The notes under the pieces are model-generated. The model made no database searches, was not told the DNA's origin, and worked only from the letters and a program-made list of their open reading frames with translations. Positions 39,901 through 53,800 of a DNA stretch of 64,000 nt are shown piece after piece. Both the position numbers and the translations under genes were made by a program. Position 1 is the first letter of the stretch. Each line of letters opens with the position of its first letter. The stretch is taken from contig CM022670.1 of assembly GCA_012295275.1 (NCBI GenBank), forward strand, positions 23,875,255 through 23,939,254, in the 5' to 3' direction. Source of the DNA: Chrysomallon squamiferum (Eukaryota; Mollusca; Gastropoda; Neomphalida; Peltospiridae).

Positions 39901-39951
39901 TTTCTGCGATCCTGCTTTGATGAATTAAAACCCAGTACAAAAAGATCTTAA
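30985..39951 (+). CDS. RAE1: RAE1 mRNA export factor (WD40)
   Basis: WD40 beta-propeller that binds the GLEBS motif of NUP98 at the nuclear pore and acts in mRNA export and in spindle function (family knowledge). Exons: 30985-31074 (exon begins 30969 after a TTTCAG acceptor), 31513-31608, 31825-31917, 34856-34942, 35102-35188, 35791-35862, 36129-36236, 36777-36956, 37225-37419, 39859-39951. The product is 366 aa (human 368), with all joins in frame. It begins with an FG-containing stretch ([11 protein letters not shown]). WD motifs include [18 protein letters not shown] and [12 protein letters not shown]; the conserved blocks [25 protein letters not shown] and [20 protein letters not shown] are present. 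The intron between residues 151 and 152 starts with GC instead of GT. Intron 3 (2.9 kb) holds a decayed repetitive ORF. The acceptor upstream of the ATG implies a non-coding 5' exon. Confidence 0.97.
32200..33790 (-). pseudogene. Decayed copy of a multi-copy uncharacterised ORF family
   Basis: On the minus strand of RAE1 intron 3, fragments in several frames fall in one consistent order, N- to C-terminal from 33790 to 32200. They include [13 protein letters not shown] (about 33700), [13 protein letters not shown] (about 33580), [10 protein letters not shown] (about 33410), [20 protein letters not shown] (about 33150), [16 protein letters not shown] (about 32830), [19 protein letters not shown] (about 32680) and [14 protein letters not shown] (about 32240). 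Stops and frameshifts separate them. From memory these blocks match a large repetitive protein family seen in many copies in cnidarian and molluscan gene sets. Its GDAD-type block resembles FEN1/XPG-like nucleases, but function is unknown. The copy is dead and antisense to RAE1. Confidence 0.6.
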
Positions 39952-40118
39952 CGCACTATGTGGCAGGCCTCTGCTGATACAGGTCACTGGAACCAAGTTG
40001 AAGACACAAATATACAGAATTAAGTCTTAAGTTGAAATGAAACAGTATTTAAAGTCTGCATAGCTTTGCTTTTTGAACAAATTCTTCATTGTAATTATAC
40101 ATCATAATTAGTTTGTAA

Positions 40119-40124
40119 AATAAA
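40119..40124 (+). terminator. Candidate RAE1 polyadenylation signal
   Basis: AATAAA lies 168 nt after the RAE1 stop codon. Other AATAAA hexamers occur further right (near 40700), and such hexamers are frequent by chance in AT-rich DNA, so the choice is tentative. Confidence 0.4.
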
Positions 40125-41800
40125 TCATGTATATTAGCAGCCCTTCACAGAATTGGTTACATCATTTATTTATGATAAAACATTTTTCTTTGAATCAAAA
40201 GTTTAATAATTAGTATTAAAAAATAATAATAAAAAAAATAATAAAAATTGTCATAAGTAAAGAGTGCTAGTACTTTAGCAGTGTAATTGAGCACTATTAC
40301 TATAGAAATGTTAAATAATTACATCATCCTTGATCATTCATTTCTATTCATGACATTAATTATAAAATGAGAAATTTATTGTTTTGATTTTTAAAATGTA
40401 CTTTACACATTTTTTAGAAATTATATTTTATTGCGTGTACATTGTTAGTAACCTATTAGTTACTGGAAGATCATGCTGTTTTTATATAAATATAACATAA
40501 TCTTCAAATGATGTTAAAGGGATTTTAGGAATCTGGTGGAAATGTATAGATGATTTTTAAAGTTGAATAGTTACAATGATATATGTGTATATATACCTTA
40601 AGTATTTTTCATTTTTGATATGTAAGTATGTGTATATAAATGTTTTAAATAATATTAATAAAAAGATAACTCATGCTGTCATTATGTTGTAATTATAAAA
40701 TAAATATTGGTTCCCTCTTGTAAATTTGTAATGTGAACAGATTTTTTTTTATTATTAATGTCTAAATGAGGATTTCATCTCCATTACTTTTTTCATGTTT
40801 TTTTTTTATTTTATTTTATTTTTTTATTATTATTTTTTTTTTTATCATGTGTGTGTGTATGTGGACTTTGTATTTAACCACATTTGTGCAAAATATTACC
40901 TAAATCTGGCACTAAAATCAGCCAAAACCATCCGAACTGTCGGTAATGATCGAAAACAAACCATTATGGACGCCCGTTTCGTGCATGATCAAATGCTGCG
41001 ATTACTAAATAATTTGATGTTTATTTTTATTCTATTTCAATAGATTAAATGTTTATTATTATATTTATACAAAATTAATGACCTGTAACATTACCTAACG
41101 TAGAATTTTCAGGCGATGTGAAAATACAATGAACTTCAATCATACTATTGTTTAATTAAAGCTAGGAGTAGGGGGAAGAGCAAAAATTATAAGAATTCTC
41201 GGAACTTAAAATTTCCAATTTTTCGTTATTTTTTATTTTATAGTTTTATCCATGCTCTTTCCAGTATAATTTTAATTTGAGGACTTTCAATATTATTTTT
41301 TAATTTATTTTGATTTCTTCTTTTTCTTCTTATTATATTTATTTATTTATTATTATTATTATTATTTTATTTTTATTTATTATTATTATTTTTTTTTTGA
41401 AATAAAAATATACATTTGAGCATCTTCTCAAAATGTACATAATGGGTCATCTGATTAATCACTTCTGACATGTAATTTAAAGGATACTGAAAAATCTGTA
41501 TCTTATTTATTTTCATTTATAGCGACAATTCTGCAGCTTGCAAAACTCAATTCTAAATGTTTTGATTGATTATTATCGGTTTCTGTGGATTGTTGTCGGT
41601 AATTAGTAAGACCCAAGTAAATTGGTCGTTTATATTTTACGACTTAATTCACTTTTATATAATTATAATAGAGATATCATAGTACAAGTATAACTTAATT
41701 TGATACATATATTAAAACATTTACATTAAAAAATGATATTTAAATTTTAAAAATCGCAGTAATTATTTACCATCAGATAACGTTGTTGCTGTTCGTTCCA

Positions 41801-41821
41801 TTTCCGGAAATAATACACGTG
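41801..41821 (+). promoter_or_regulatory. CACGTG E-box and TTTCCGGAAA palindrome upstream of WDR36
   Basis: CACGTG lies at 41816-41821 and the palindrome TTTCCGGAAA at 41801-41810, 46-66 nt before the WDR36 ATG. CACGTG is the MYC/MAX-type E-box, and CCGGAA is the core of ETS-factor sites. Ribosome biogenesis genes are often MYC targets in animals (established knowledge), so the placement is suggestive. Both motifs are short and could occur by chance, and they may lie in the 5' UTR. Confidence 0.4.
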
Positions 41822-41866
41822 CTAGTAAATATTGATGTCAGGTTTTTTGAAACCGCTTGATAAATA

Positions 41867-44800
41867 ATGACATCATCGAGCAAAGTATTTGCTGGATACA
41901 GAGCAGTTGGAATTGTCAGCAATGATGTTCCACTGGCAATAAGATACAATAAAAAACACCAAGAAAATTATATTATTACTTGTGTAGGAAAAGCCTTTCA
42001 TGTTTACAAAGTAAGTACTCTCCGAGTGACGTGAGTCTCTACTAATACTGTAATAGTATTAGTAATACTAATACTAATAAAGTAATACTAATAGTAACAG
42101 CATTAGTATCATATAAGTTAGTACCATTTCATTCAAAAGGCTACACCGATTACTTATCAGCAAACAATCTTTTAAGCAAAACTGAAAAGCATGACATAAT
42201 CTTTGACAAACCTGGATTATCATAATCATTATGGATAGAAAAGAAAATCATAATGGACCATTTTGAGCATTGATCCAATAACTAATTCAAATTGTGCATG
42301 AGATACAAATACTACTTTTGAGCTGTAACTTGTTCTTTTTAAAGTTCATGATAATGCGGATGTCATAGTTTAATTAATCATGACAAACATATTTTAAAGT
42401 CTCATTTAAAAAAGAAAAAAAACAGAAGTAATAATTATTATAATTATTGGGCAATATTCAAATGTTTAATGATACTGATTGTTTTCATTACAGTCTCGTA
42501 GGCTTGGAATAGTCAGTGTCAGTAAGTCCTTTCATTTTATTCAAATTTACCATCATTTTTTAAAGTAATTTTTCTGATATATACTAATTTTTTATCTGTA
42601 CATTTATAGACAGATTTAGTTTCATTATTATTACTCTTCTGATTATTATTTCTTCTATAATTTTTATTTTTTATTTTATTTTTATAATTATTTTTGGTAT
42701 CATTTTTATTTATTTATTTTATTATTATTATATTTTTTATTATTATTTTTAAAACATTTATTGAGATTTATAAAATGATAATAGTTGTTTATTTTCCTCT
42801 GAATTTTTATTTTTCTAGTTATAGTAATTTTACTGTACAGATTTAAACTAATTTTTTAAAAATTATTATTGGGTCATTCCATGTCAAATCACCCCCAAAA
42901 ATCACCTGACTGTCTTTGATTTTTATGAACCTTGGTATACTTGTTGACTGGGATCCCACAGCACCAGAGTTCATATATATAGGCCTACAATGTCTTACTT
43001 GGTGATCAAGAGAGAAATTTGGGGGGCTGTGTCTCCCACACCACTTGTCTGATTGGCCTAAAATTTCAGATCTGATGCTGTGGGATCCCAGTCAACAAGT
43101 ATACCAAGTTTCATAAAAATCTGAGACAGTCGGGTTTAACCCATTGGGTGATTTGACCCAGAATGACCCTATTTCATTTTATAGTAGGGTTTTTTGTTGA
43201 GTATTTTTTTATTTTATTTTTTTTTTTTTTTTTGAGACAAAATATTGTTCATTTTCCTCTGACTTTTCAATAAATTGCTTGGTTTCTGCAGTGAATGACT
43301 TATATTGAAGTATTCATTATCATTATGATTTGACATTTCTCATATTTTACATATTTAACATTATTTCAATTTATTTAACATAATTTCATCTTTGATAATA
43401 TTACATTTGTTTCAGGTGATAACCATGAAAGTGATATTTCATGTGTGGCTGTTGATAATTGTTATGTGTTTACAGCCTGCAAAAACAAGGTGTATGCCTT
43501 CAACAGAAACAGTAAAGTAAGAAGACTGATATTTTGATGCAAGATTACAATTTAAATGTTAGATCTCTCTCTACACTTTTAAAATTAATAATAATAATAA
43601 AAATCACAGACTATAATAATGTTATAAGCAGATAACAGTTTTCTGAATTTCTAACCAAAAAAAAAGAAGAAAAAATGCTTTATAAATTTCAGCAAAACTC
43701 GTACTTTGATTTTTGGGGTCATAATTATTTTCAGACAGTTTAATGAAATCGCACTCTCATTTATTGCATACCCTTAACAATTAAACATTTTGTATTTTTA
43801 TTTTTATTTTTCCCCATAAAATGATAAAGGACTTTAAATCATAGCAAATTGCAGAATTTATATCTGAATATTTTTTTTTATATTTTTTTTATAGGTATGT
43901 CATGTGTATGAAGGACATGAAGAAGAGGTTCAGTTTCTGTTGGTCTTTGGAAATCACATACTTTCTGCAGATACCTCAAGTCACATTAAAGTATGGGATA
44001 TTGAATCTGAAGGTAAAGTTTATTTTTTCTTATGAATATCTCAGCATCGCTACAGGTACAAAGCAGTATATCTGCAAAAATATTAAAATAGTTATATATA
44101 CACTCATAGATAAATGTTTTATATCTTGAAAAATGTGTGCTGTTTAATTTATAATTATCATCTGTTTCTGTTATTGTTAATGTTACTATAAGTGATATTT
44201 TGAGTAGAGAATGATAGATATCACCAGCTGTATCTAAATTTTCAAGTTTTATTTAATTATCAAGAATGGAAAGCCTACAAAACATCTGTCAAAAAAATGT
44301 ATTTAAAAAAACAACAACAAACAAACAAAAAACCAAACCAGCAAACAGTTCAAATCACATTAATTACTATATTTAACTTTTAAGTTAAAATTTTATTAAA
44401 GGATGTGATGGATTGTTAAAGATAATAATAAAAATGTAACAGATATAGAAATGATATATCAGAATGTCATACATATCCTATTTGCATTGATTGATTTGTT
44501 TGTTTGCCCCCCAGAAATTTATTCGGAGATGTCATTCTGTGGTGATACCTTCACAATTTCTGTAATGATGCATCCTACCACATACCTGAACAAGATTCTG
44601 CTGGGCAGCAAACAGGGTATAATGCAGCTGTGGAATATCAAGTCTGATAAGTTGATCTACAGGTTTGAAAGCTTGGATGCCCCTATCACTGTCATAGAAC
44701 AGGTGTTGTTTGTTTTATCCAGTAGTTATAAATGTGTAATTACAAACATTTGTATAATATAACACTTACTTCATGTTATATTTTAAGTACATTTTTCTGA

Positions 44801-47800
44801 TGTAATTTTCATTTCTTTAGATTGAAATCAGTTATAAAAAAAATGGGTCAGCATCACATTTTTGAACAGAAAAACTCTTTGTATACGTAATTTTATTATT
44901 GGCTTGGATTGGTCACTAGATGCATATATAAATCATTTATGGCAGTTTTGAAAAATCTTGTTTTTGTTTGTTTCTTATTCAAATGCATACCTACTTCATT
45001 ATCATCATCCTCTTGATAACCAGCATATCTGAATGTATGATATAAACATGTGATAAAAAAATTTATATATTAAAATTACTTCTGCCTTACTGGAATGAGC
45101 ATGCCACTGTATCATTCTGATAATATTTTGTTAAATGATCTGCTTTAAATATTGGTACTCATCTTTCTTTTATATGCTCAGATGAGTTTTTGAAGATATT
45201 TTTATTGCCAGAAAATTAAAAATAAATCATCTAGAACAGCTAAAAGGAGATATATGTACATTTTAAAAATGGAAAAACAGTGGTGCATTTCAGCTGGATA
45301 CAAGCTCCAACATGGGTAACAGTGAAAAGAATGATTTTGTCACATACATATTTTTTTTTAAAGTAATACAGTAATTTAATTGTTTGTGGAACTAACTTTT
45401 TATTAATGTATGGGATAATATTAATGTATTAAGAACATCTGTATTTAAAGGCCCCCGCCATTGATGTTGTGGCTGTTGGACTTGCAAATGGCAGAATCAT
45501 CTTATACAATTTGCGTTTTGATGATGTACTTATGACATATAATCAAGAATGGGGAATGGTAACCTCAATTTCTTTCAGAACAGGTGAGTACAAAATAAGT
45601 CTGTTTGAAATACAAAATAACTGTTGTATGTGTTATTATCATTTAACATTTTGGTACCATTATATTTCTTGTTTTATTGTTGGGTTGGGATTTTCTTTTG
45701 AGGGGGAGGGGTTGTTTAAATATTTTGACAATTAAACATGTTTCACTAATTTTTAAATATTGATGGTTAATTTAAAAATAAAAGTTATATTTATTTCTAA
45801 AAGTAAATGGTTATAGTTACATTTTATTTTTTGAATGATTATTTGCCTTCATACTGAAATTTAAAAAACGGGCATAATTAAATACAATTTATTCAATGTT
45901 CTTAAAACATTTACATTAAATTCATGGATCTGTACAACACTAAATTTGTTTGTTTGTTTAATTTCTAGATGGTCATCCAATCATGGCTACAGGCAGTGCA
46001 GCCGGACACATAGCTCTTTGGAATCTAGAAGAAAAGAAACTGCTCTGTCAGATGAGAGACTCACATTCCAGTGGTGTCACTGGTATGAAGTGTCTTGCCT
46101 CAGAACCTCTGATGGTCACTTCATCAGCAGATAATTCTTTGAAGGTTTGCATTACAGAGTCTTTAGGAAGAAAAAGTTTATGTGTCACTGGAAACTGAAT
46201 TACTTTAACTAAGAACCAAAAAGAAAGAATTTTTTTATATATATATAACTATTATTAAACCTTAAAGAACTTTAAAAATACATAATATTTTCTATTTTTT
46301 TTATTTAAAGAATCATTAGCACTATACTTTTTAGGACACATTTCTAATGCAGACATAGTAAAAGAAATAATCACATAAATAACTAAAAATGCAAAGCATG
46401 CACAGTCAAGAATGCATATTGTTTTGTTTTGAATAAGAACCAGCAGTATTACTGCCATATGGCAAGATGATGGAACTACAAAATGGCAGACATTTGTTTA
46501 CAATTTTTTGTTGTAAATATTTTACTGTATATATTGGGTTGGCAACTAAGTTCCTGCCATTTTTTAAATTTAATAGATTTAAACAAAACAGCGGGAACTT
46601 AGTTGCCAACCCAAATACATATTTTGATGTTTTAAATATTTTTGTATTGCATTTTAGAGTGGGTTTGTTTTTCCTGCTTTTATCTTGTGTTCATTTTTAT
46701 GTAATTTATTTTAAATGTATTTTTAGGGAAAAGTGTTTCATGTCCATTTATTGTGACATAGGTGACATCGTTAACATATGTAATGATGATTACTGAAATG
46801 AAATTTAGACTAGAAAAGTGGTGTAAATGTCAAATGATATAAAATGGGGTATTACTGTATATCTGCAATAGAAAATTACATTTAGAATAATTAAATATTT
46901 TCTGACAGCATGTTAAAAATTATTAAACCTTATCATTTGACTATTCTTTATAAATGCAGATTATTATGTCTCATTAATCTAGAATGCTAACTGATATTAT
47001 TTATGAAAGAAAGTAAAATGATTTTCATGTCTTTGTTTCAAAAGCATTTTAGAAATGCGTTCCAACAAAAATTAGATTTATATGTAACATTTTAAAAACA
47101 TGCATAGTGTTGTAGCATTTTTATTTAGTAAGTAATTTCATTTTTGAAATGTAGGTTTGGATATTTGATCTTCCTGATGGTGGAGGCAGATTACTGTGTC
47201 AAAGAGCAGGTCACAGTGAACCACCAAACATGGTTCGACATTATGGAACAAATGGACATAACATTCTCAGTGCTGGTATAAATCAGAAAAAATTTCTTTT
47301 CTCTGTTAATATGAATTACTTATATAAAATATATTCTGAGTTTATATTTTATATATTTATTTTATGTTTCCAATCAGATGGTTTACTCATTAAAAGAATA
47401 ATTTTACTGTTTTCCATTTTTGCTGATTTATTATTTACTTTACTAATATTGGTTTAAACACTGCACTTTCATTAATTCCTATTATTCAAGTGAATTAGTG
47501 AATGAATATTTAACAACACTTCACCTTGAAAGTAATAATACTGTTGGGTATGAAGACTATAATACTGTAACTTGTGCTGCACTTGATAAAAACATCAACT
47601 TATCAAAATTTTATTATCCATAGCAGTTTATTGATTGATCATTAAAATTCTAATAAGTAAGGAAATCTAATGAAAATGAATGTATATGTAATTACTTTTA
47701 CTAATTATATACAGGCCAAGATAGTACACTAAGATCTTTCTCAACAATACATGAAAAACATGACAAAAGTCTGGGTCGGGCTTCATACTTCAAGAAAGCT

Positions 47801-50800
47801 AGCAAAAAGGCTGGATTGAAGAGGGATCACCACAAAATGCCACCAGTGACCTGTTTTGCTTCAGGTATTTATCAACAGACAAAATTAATGAATGAAAATT
47901 TCTGTACATTTACTTTCACACAGGGTCTGTATTAGTCCATGTATTGACACCAAAATAGTATTAGGAACATTATTGAAATAAACAGATCATAATTTCAAAG
48001 CAGTACTGAAATAAATTATGGTTAACTATTTTAATAATGATTATATCAGTTTTGTAGAAAGAATACTCTTTTTATTTCATATTATAGCTACTGTTTCAGA
48101 TCTTTAAATTTATTTTCCAGTGTGTTTATGAATGTGCAAAAAAATATGTTTGAAATACATATTTTCTTAATATATTTAAATTTACAGAATATGTGTGTAG
48201 TTGGTTGATCAGACATTTAAAAATTTTATATATTAGCTGTTCCATAACAGCCAGTTGTTACAATTACAGTGCTGTTTTTGGTGGGGTTTCAGTAGGCTTA
48301 CTGATTTATTTTTTTATTTTTTTGTTTACTTCTTTATTTATTATTGTTATTGTTGTTGTCATTATTATTATTATTATTATTTTATTTTTATATTTATTTA
48401 TTTTTTGTGTTTTGTTTTGTTTTGTCCTGTAAAAACTTTGTTATTTAAAAGTAATTTAGAAAAAAAAATTTATTCTATTCATTCCAGAACTTAACAGGCA
48501 GAGTGACTGGGACAACATTGTCTGTTGTCACCGAGGTCTCAGTGTGGTCACAACTTGGAGTTACCACAGAGGTACAATGGGTGAACACTTTCTGAAACAT
48601 GAACGATTCAACAAGCGTTCTGCATTGAGCAACAGCACAGCTCAGGTAACATATGGAATAAAATAGACAATACTGAAATTCATGATAATAATAATAAACT
48701 TTATGATAAAAATACATGAATATATAAAATAAAACTCACATTACAGATGATTATAGTAAACAAATCAATGTGCAAATAAATCAATAGAAATGATAATAAT
48801 AAATAACTTTATATGTACTCAAAAACAAATCGCAGATGTATGCTGCATTTGGGATAGAGTGTTCATACATGTCATGTTTTCACAAATTGAGTCACATGCC
48901 AGAAAAATACAAAAATGAGTTCCTAGTAACACTTGAAAGAGCAGCATGTCTGCTTTCTTATGATACATCATAGCAGAAGATCCATCACTTCCAATGAGAG
49001 TTATAGGAGGTAGAAAGCTTAAAAGGCAGAAAACAGCTTTCAAAGTATTCAGTTTACTCTGGGGTATTTACCGTAGTTACCATCAACAGATCTTGATCAA
49101 ATTTGGCCAACTTAAAGATAACAACATTGTTCTGATATTCTGCTAATATCATATGAATACAATATTTTTATTAGAAAAAAAGATACAAATTTAATTATTT
49201 TGTAATCAGTATTATCATTAAGAAAAATCAAGAACATGCACTACCATTAGTCTTTGGTTTGCACGACACATCTGATTTACATGAGTCAGTTTTTGAAATA
49301 AAATTCTTGTCAGAAATAATTAATAATGAGGACAATTTCATTACTCTGATAGCTTAAAGATAAAGATAGTTATTTTGTAATACATATAATTGGTTATGTC
49401 ATTACCATGTTCAATAGCAAAGGTTCAAGCCTGCACAACATACCTTAATTCAGATGGACTTAATCTGCAGGTTTCAAAAATAATTATATTTACATCTTTT
49501 TGACAATGGCATAGACATGAAATGCAAGTAAATATCAAGAATAACATTAATTACTTTGCTAAGGACAGGAAAAATAAAAATGTCATACCTTAGTGCAGCT
49601 ATATCTACTTAAGCAAGAATGAATATTTGTATGGCAAGAAGTCACTGTTTTAACTTGGAACATTAACAGTAAATATATAAACGAATATTGTTTTCTCTTC
49701 TTGGTACCTAGGGACATGATCAAAATAGTTTACATTGCTGAACATTACAGGGGGGTGGGTTGTATTCTAAACAATTTAAGAGGTTGAAAAGCACAGATAA
49801 TAACATTATGGATGCCCATAAATGGAAAAAATGGGTTTTCAGGCTTTCTGGAGATGCCTGGCTTGTCAGGGTTTGTCTCAAAATTACCTGATCAGAAAGA
49901 ATGCAAACCAGCTGTTTTTTGCATGTTTTCAAGACCATTTAGCAAATGAATTTTCACTCCTTTACAGAAACCACTTAATAACACAAAAAAAGATATTATT
50001 TAGATGCTATCAACATGGAAAATTAAAAAAACAAAAAACAAAACAGCATTTATTCAAAAGGTGTTTTGCCATCTTCTGGCTCAGTTTGAGAGAACACAAC
50101 ACTGGTGTCCCAGTATAAAAATATTAATTTATGCCTAATGAGTACAATTATAGTTTTTCATCTTCTCACTACTTCAGTAAATTTGTTTCTGTTTTAAGGC
50201 AGTGGCTATCAGCACTTGTGGAAACTTTGTTATAATTGGCTACAGTTCTGGACATGTTGATAAATACAATCTTCAGTCAGGACTGTACCGAGGATCTTAC
50301 GGTGATCCAACAGGTGAGTAATTTCATCTAATTTTATTTAATTCTAAAATTAATTTTCAAAATAGTTATTGCTAGTTTTAATGCAATTCATTTTAATTTA
50401 ATTTATTTTATTTCAATTATTTTTTTTTATTATTATTATTTTTTATTTTGCTTAGGCAATAATTATTTTTGCAACATTTGAAAATTATTTACTTTATAAA
50501 TTAAATATGGTATTCCTAATTGATTTGATTAATTTCTTTACATAACTGATCTATGTATAGAAATCATTAACAGGTTTACTTGATTTCTTGTATCAAAGAA
50601 TGAATATTGGAAACTGTACTTAAAACATTTTTTAAAATATAATCTATTTGTCAACATTTTCTTTTAGAGATAAATAAAAATAGTTACCAACCTAGAAACG
50701 ATATAAACAAAATAAAACAATCTTTTTCAGCTTGCTTTAAAGTTGTTCTATTTTAGTTTTTTATTAATAATTAAAATGCATTAAGTAATGCCTAAGTCTT

Positions 50801-53800
50801 TTCCAGCTCATGACTGTGCTGTTCGTGGTGTTGCTATAGATGGTTTGAACCAAGTTGCTATCACAGCTGGAGGGAATGGAACTTTAAAATTCTGGAAATT
50901 CAAACAAAAGAATTTGTTGCAGTCATTGAAATTAAAAATGAACATATCACAGATTTTACTTCACATAGAAAGGTAAATTGTACTTGTAAATAATTTATTT
51001 AATAGCGAAATATATGTTGTATATTTTGCAGGAAAAATTCTGTTTGAAATGGTAATATATTATGCATCATTCTGAAAGGTATATTAAATACACTGATCTT
51101 TTACTTGACAATGTATGTTATAATAAATAAATTTACAAACATTCGTATATTTCACAGTAATGACAAAAATTATTTTGATTATCTTTCAATAAATTATATT
51201 TGTTTTATTGTATGTTGAACATTTTATCTTTCATTTAGATATTACTTATATATAAAAAGTATTTCTGAAATTCAGATTATTTGTCAAATACACTTTTTTC
51301 AGATACGTGTTTAATACAAGAACAATGATATATTTAATAGTTAAAAAGTTGTATTCAGTGCATTGTTTACATTGCATTTTTATTTTAAGCAAATTACTTA
51401 CATTTCTCTAAGATATATTTGTGATCTCTAAAATTGTCAAGATAATTCCAGGTGGTGTTACCATGATAACTTTATATGGAGGAATAAACCTGACAAATAA
51501 TGTTTGTTTTCAGTGCCATGCTGGCAGTTTCATTAGACGATTTCACAATCTCCATTGTGGATATCAACACAAGAAGAGTTGTCCGAAATTTCTTTGGTCA
51601 CCAGAACCAAGTTACTGACATGGTATCTATTTGCTATTTTTTGTTTTTCTAATCGAAAAGGTTTTTGGATTGCTAAATTATTGGACACAATTTTACTTCC
51701 TCACTAAGGAATATTTAACAGGCAGTCCATGTTTTAACTACAGCCTTTTAGAAAGTATTTGGCTCTGAATATAAAAATGAACATTATTATGCATTTTGAT
51801 TCTAAATTAAGAAAATAGGTTAGTTTCTGAATTTATTTGAAAATAAAATTTATTATAAGCTGTCATTAAAAAATAATAAAAATGAAATAAGTAATGTGTC
51901 AGAAAAGATTTTTTTTTTTTTTTTTTATGTTGGGTTTAAAACCCTTTAATTACTCTATTTTTTAAAAATGGGGTTTTATATTTATTTATATATTTAGCAG
52001 GCTGAATTTTTTAATAAGTTTTTTTTTGTGCTTATTTTAGACTTTCAGCTCAGATTCTAGATGGTTGATATCTGCAGCCATGGACTCATCTGTTAGAATT
52101 TGGGATCTTCCATCTGGAAAGTAAGAATCTTTTTACATTTTTGAATCTGTCAAATGATCAGTATTGTATATATAACATAAAACCTTTTAGCTTAATCTAT
52201 ATCCATATGTTACATATGATTTTGACAAACCCAGACATTAAAAATAAATGTATGTTTATCAGTTAAAAGTACAGGACATTTATAATGAATTTTTATTCTT
52301 TTAATACTAATTTCATTTATTTATTTTTATTTTTCATTTTTTAATTTTTTAATTTTAGTCAGTTATTTTTATTACATCTTATAAACAATATATATTTTAA
52401 TATATATTTAATGTATATTAAAGATAATTTTAAAAATAGCAGTTCTTAGTATTATTTTTAAGATTTGTTTGTTTTTGCAAAATAATCATTTACATTATTT
52501 ATAACAAACTTACAATGTTTAGAGCTTATAAAAAAAATTATCATTTTTATATTATTAGTCATTTGTGATATATTTAAAAAAAAAAAATTAATTCTATGAA
52601 CATAACTGGTTTTCAGTTTAATGAAATATTACTTGATTTCACTTTCAGATTAGTTGATTGTTTTCTGCTTGATAAAGCTGTGTCATCTCTGAGCATGTCT
52701 CCCACAGGAGACTTTCTGGTGACAGCACATGTGGATGACATTGGCTTGTATTTGTGGTCCAACAAAACACTATATTCCTTTGTCTCACTCAGTCCTTTGC
52801 CAGTCGGCTTTGAACCAAAGATTCTAGAACTGCCATCTACCGGTGTTAAACATGAAGGTTTGATCTACAGCAGTTTTACTTTATACCTTATTAAGAATTG
52901 TATTTAGATTTGTGTTAATTTTAATCATTTATTACTTGCTTTGATATGTAATTGTAGATTTTTAAATTGTTAAACAGTTTTGATCAGATCAAGTAAAACC
53001 TCAAAAATTCACATTTTTAAATCAAATAAATTTAAGCTATAAGTGTAAGAAATGTGTATATTATTTGGCCACCAACTCCACATTAATATATTTGGTGAGT
53101 TCTAGTGTGGAATTATCAAATGGAGTACTTAATATGTTTAACAACAAAAGCCATGGTGATAATTATTTTCTTTATAATACCAAGAGAATTGTAACTTTTT
53201 TCCACAGAAGAAGTTGAAATTTCAGAAGAGACAGATGAGTATGAGAAAAGTCATTTCAAATCTCCAAATCAGATTTCAGAAGAACTTGTCACTTTGTCAC
53301 TTCTACCCAACTCAAGATGGAAAAACCTTCTGAATTTGGATATCATTAAGGTGGTTTAATATTTTTAAACTTATTGATTTGTATTGTTTTGTTTTGTTTT
53401 GTTTATTTTTATATTTATTAATTAATGTATTTTTTTTTTCTTAAATATTTTTTCATTTTGTAGAATAGTGTATTTTCTAATATTAATTGATCTTTAATTT
53501 TAAAAGAAAGAAACAAAAAAATGTTTCATGCAATTACCATTTTATATATTTTACTTGAAATGATAACAGATTTGACTTTATTATTTTTTGTATTTAACAT
53601 TTAATAACCACAATATTATATGGTTAAACTGACAAAGGAATGCAGAAAACAAACAGTAGCTAAAATTAATTGTTTATTGTTCATGTATTAACAATTAGCC
53701 TTTCAGTTAAAAAAAGTTTATGTTTGAGGAGAAAAGCTGTCATTTATTTGTTATTATTTTCATTCATCTAGAGTCGTAACAAACCAAAGGAACCTCCAAA

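Larger units (their letters stand above)
39952..41866. other. RAE1-WDR36 intergenic region
   Basis: This holds the RAE1 3' UTR and the WDR36 promoter, with T- and ATT-rich low-complexity blocks at about 40790-40840 and 41330-41400. No additional gene was seen. Confidence 0.6.

Noticed and set aside
40795-41043. 82-codon plus-strand ORF between RAE1 and WDR36
   Set aside because: The first part is translation of T-rich low-complexity DNA and the rest has no recognisable domain.
49720-50118. Overlapping plus- and minus-strand ORFs in WDR36 intron 10
   Set aside because: Neither has a recognised domain nor a frame that joins to WDR36 exons; WDR36 is already complete without them.
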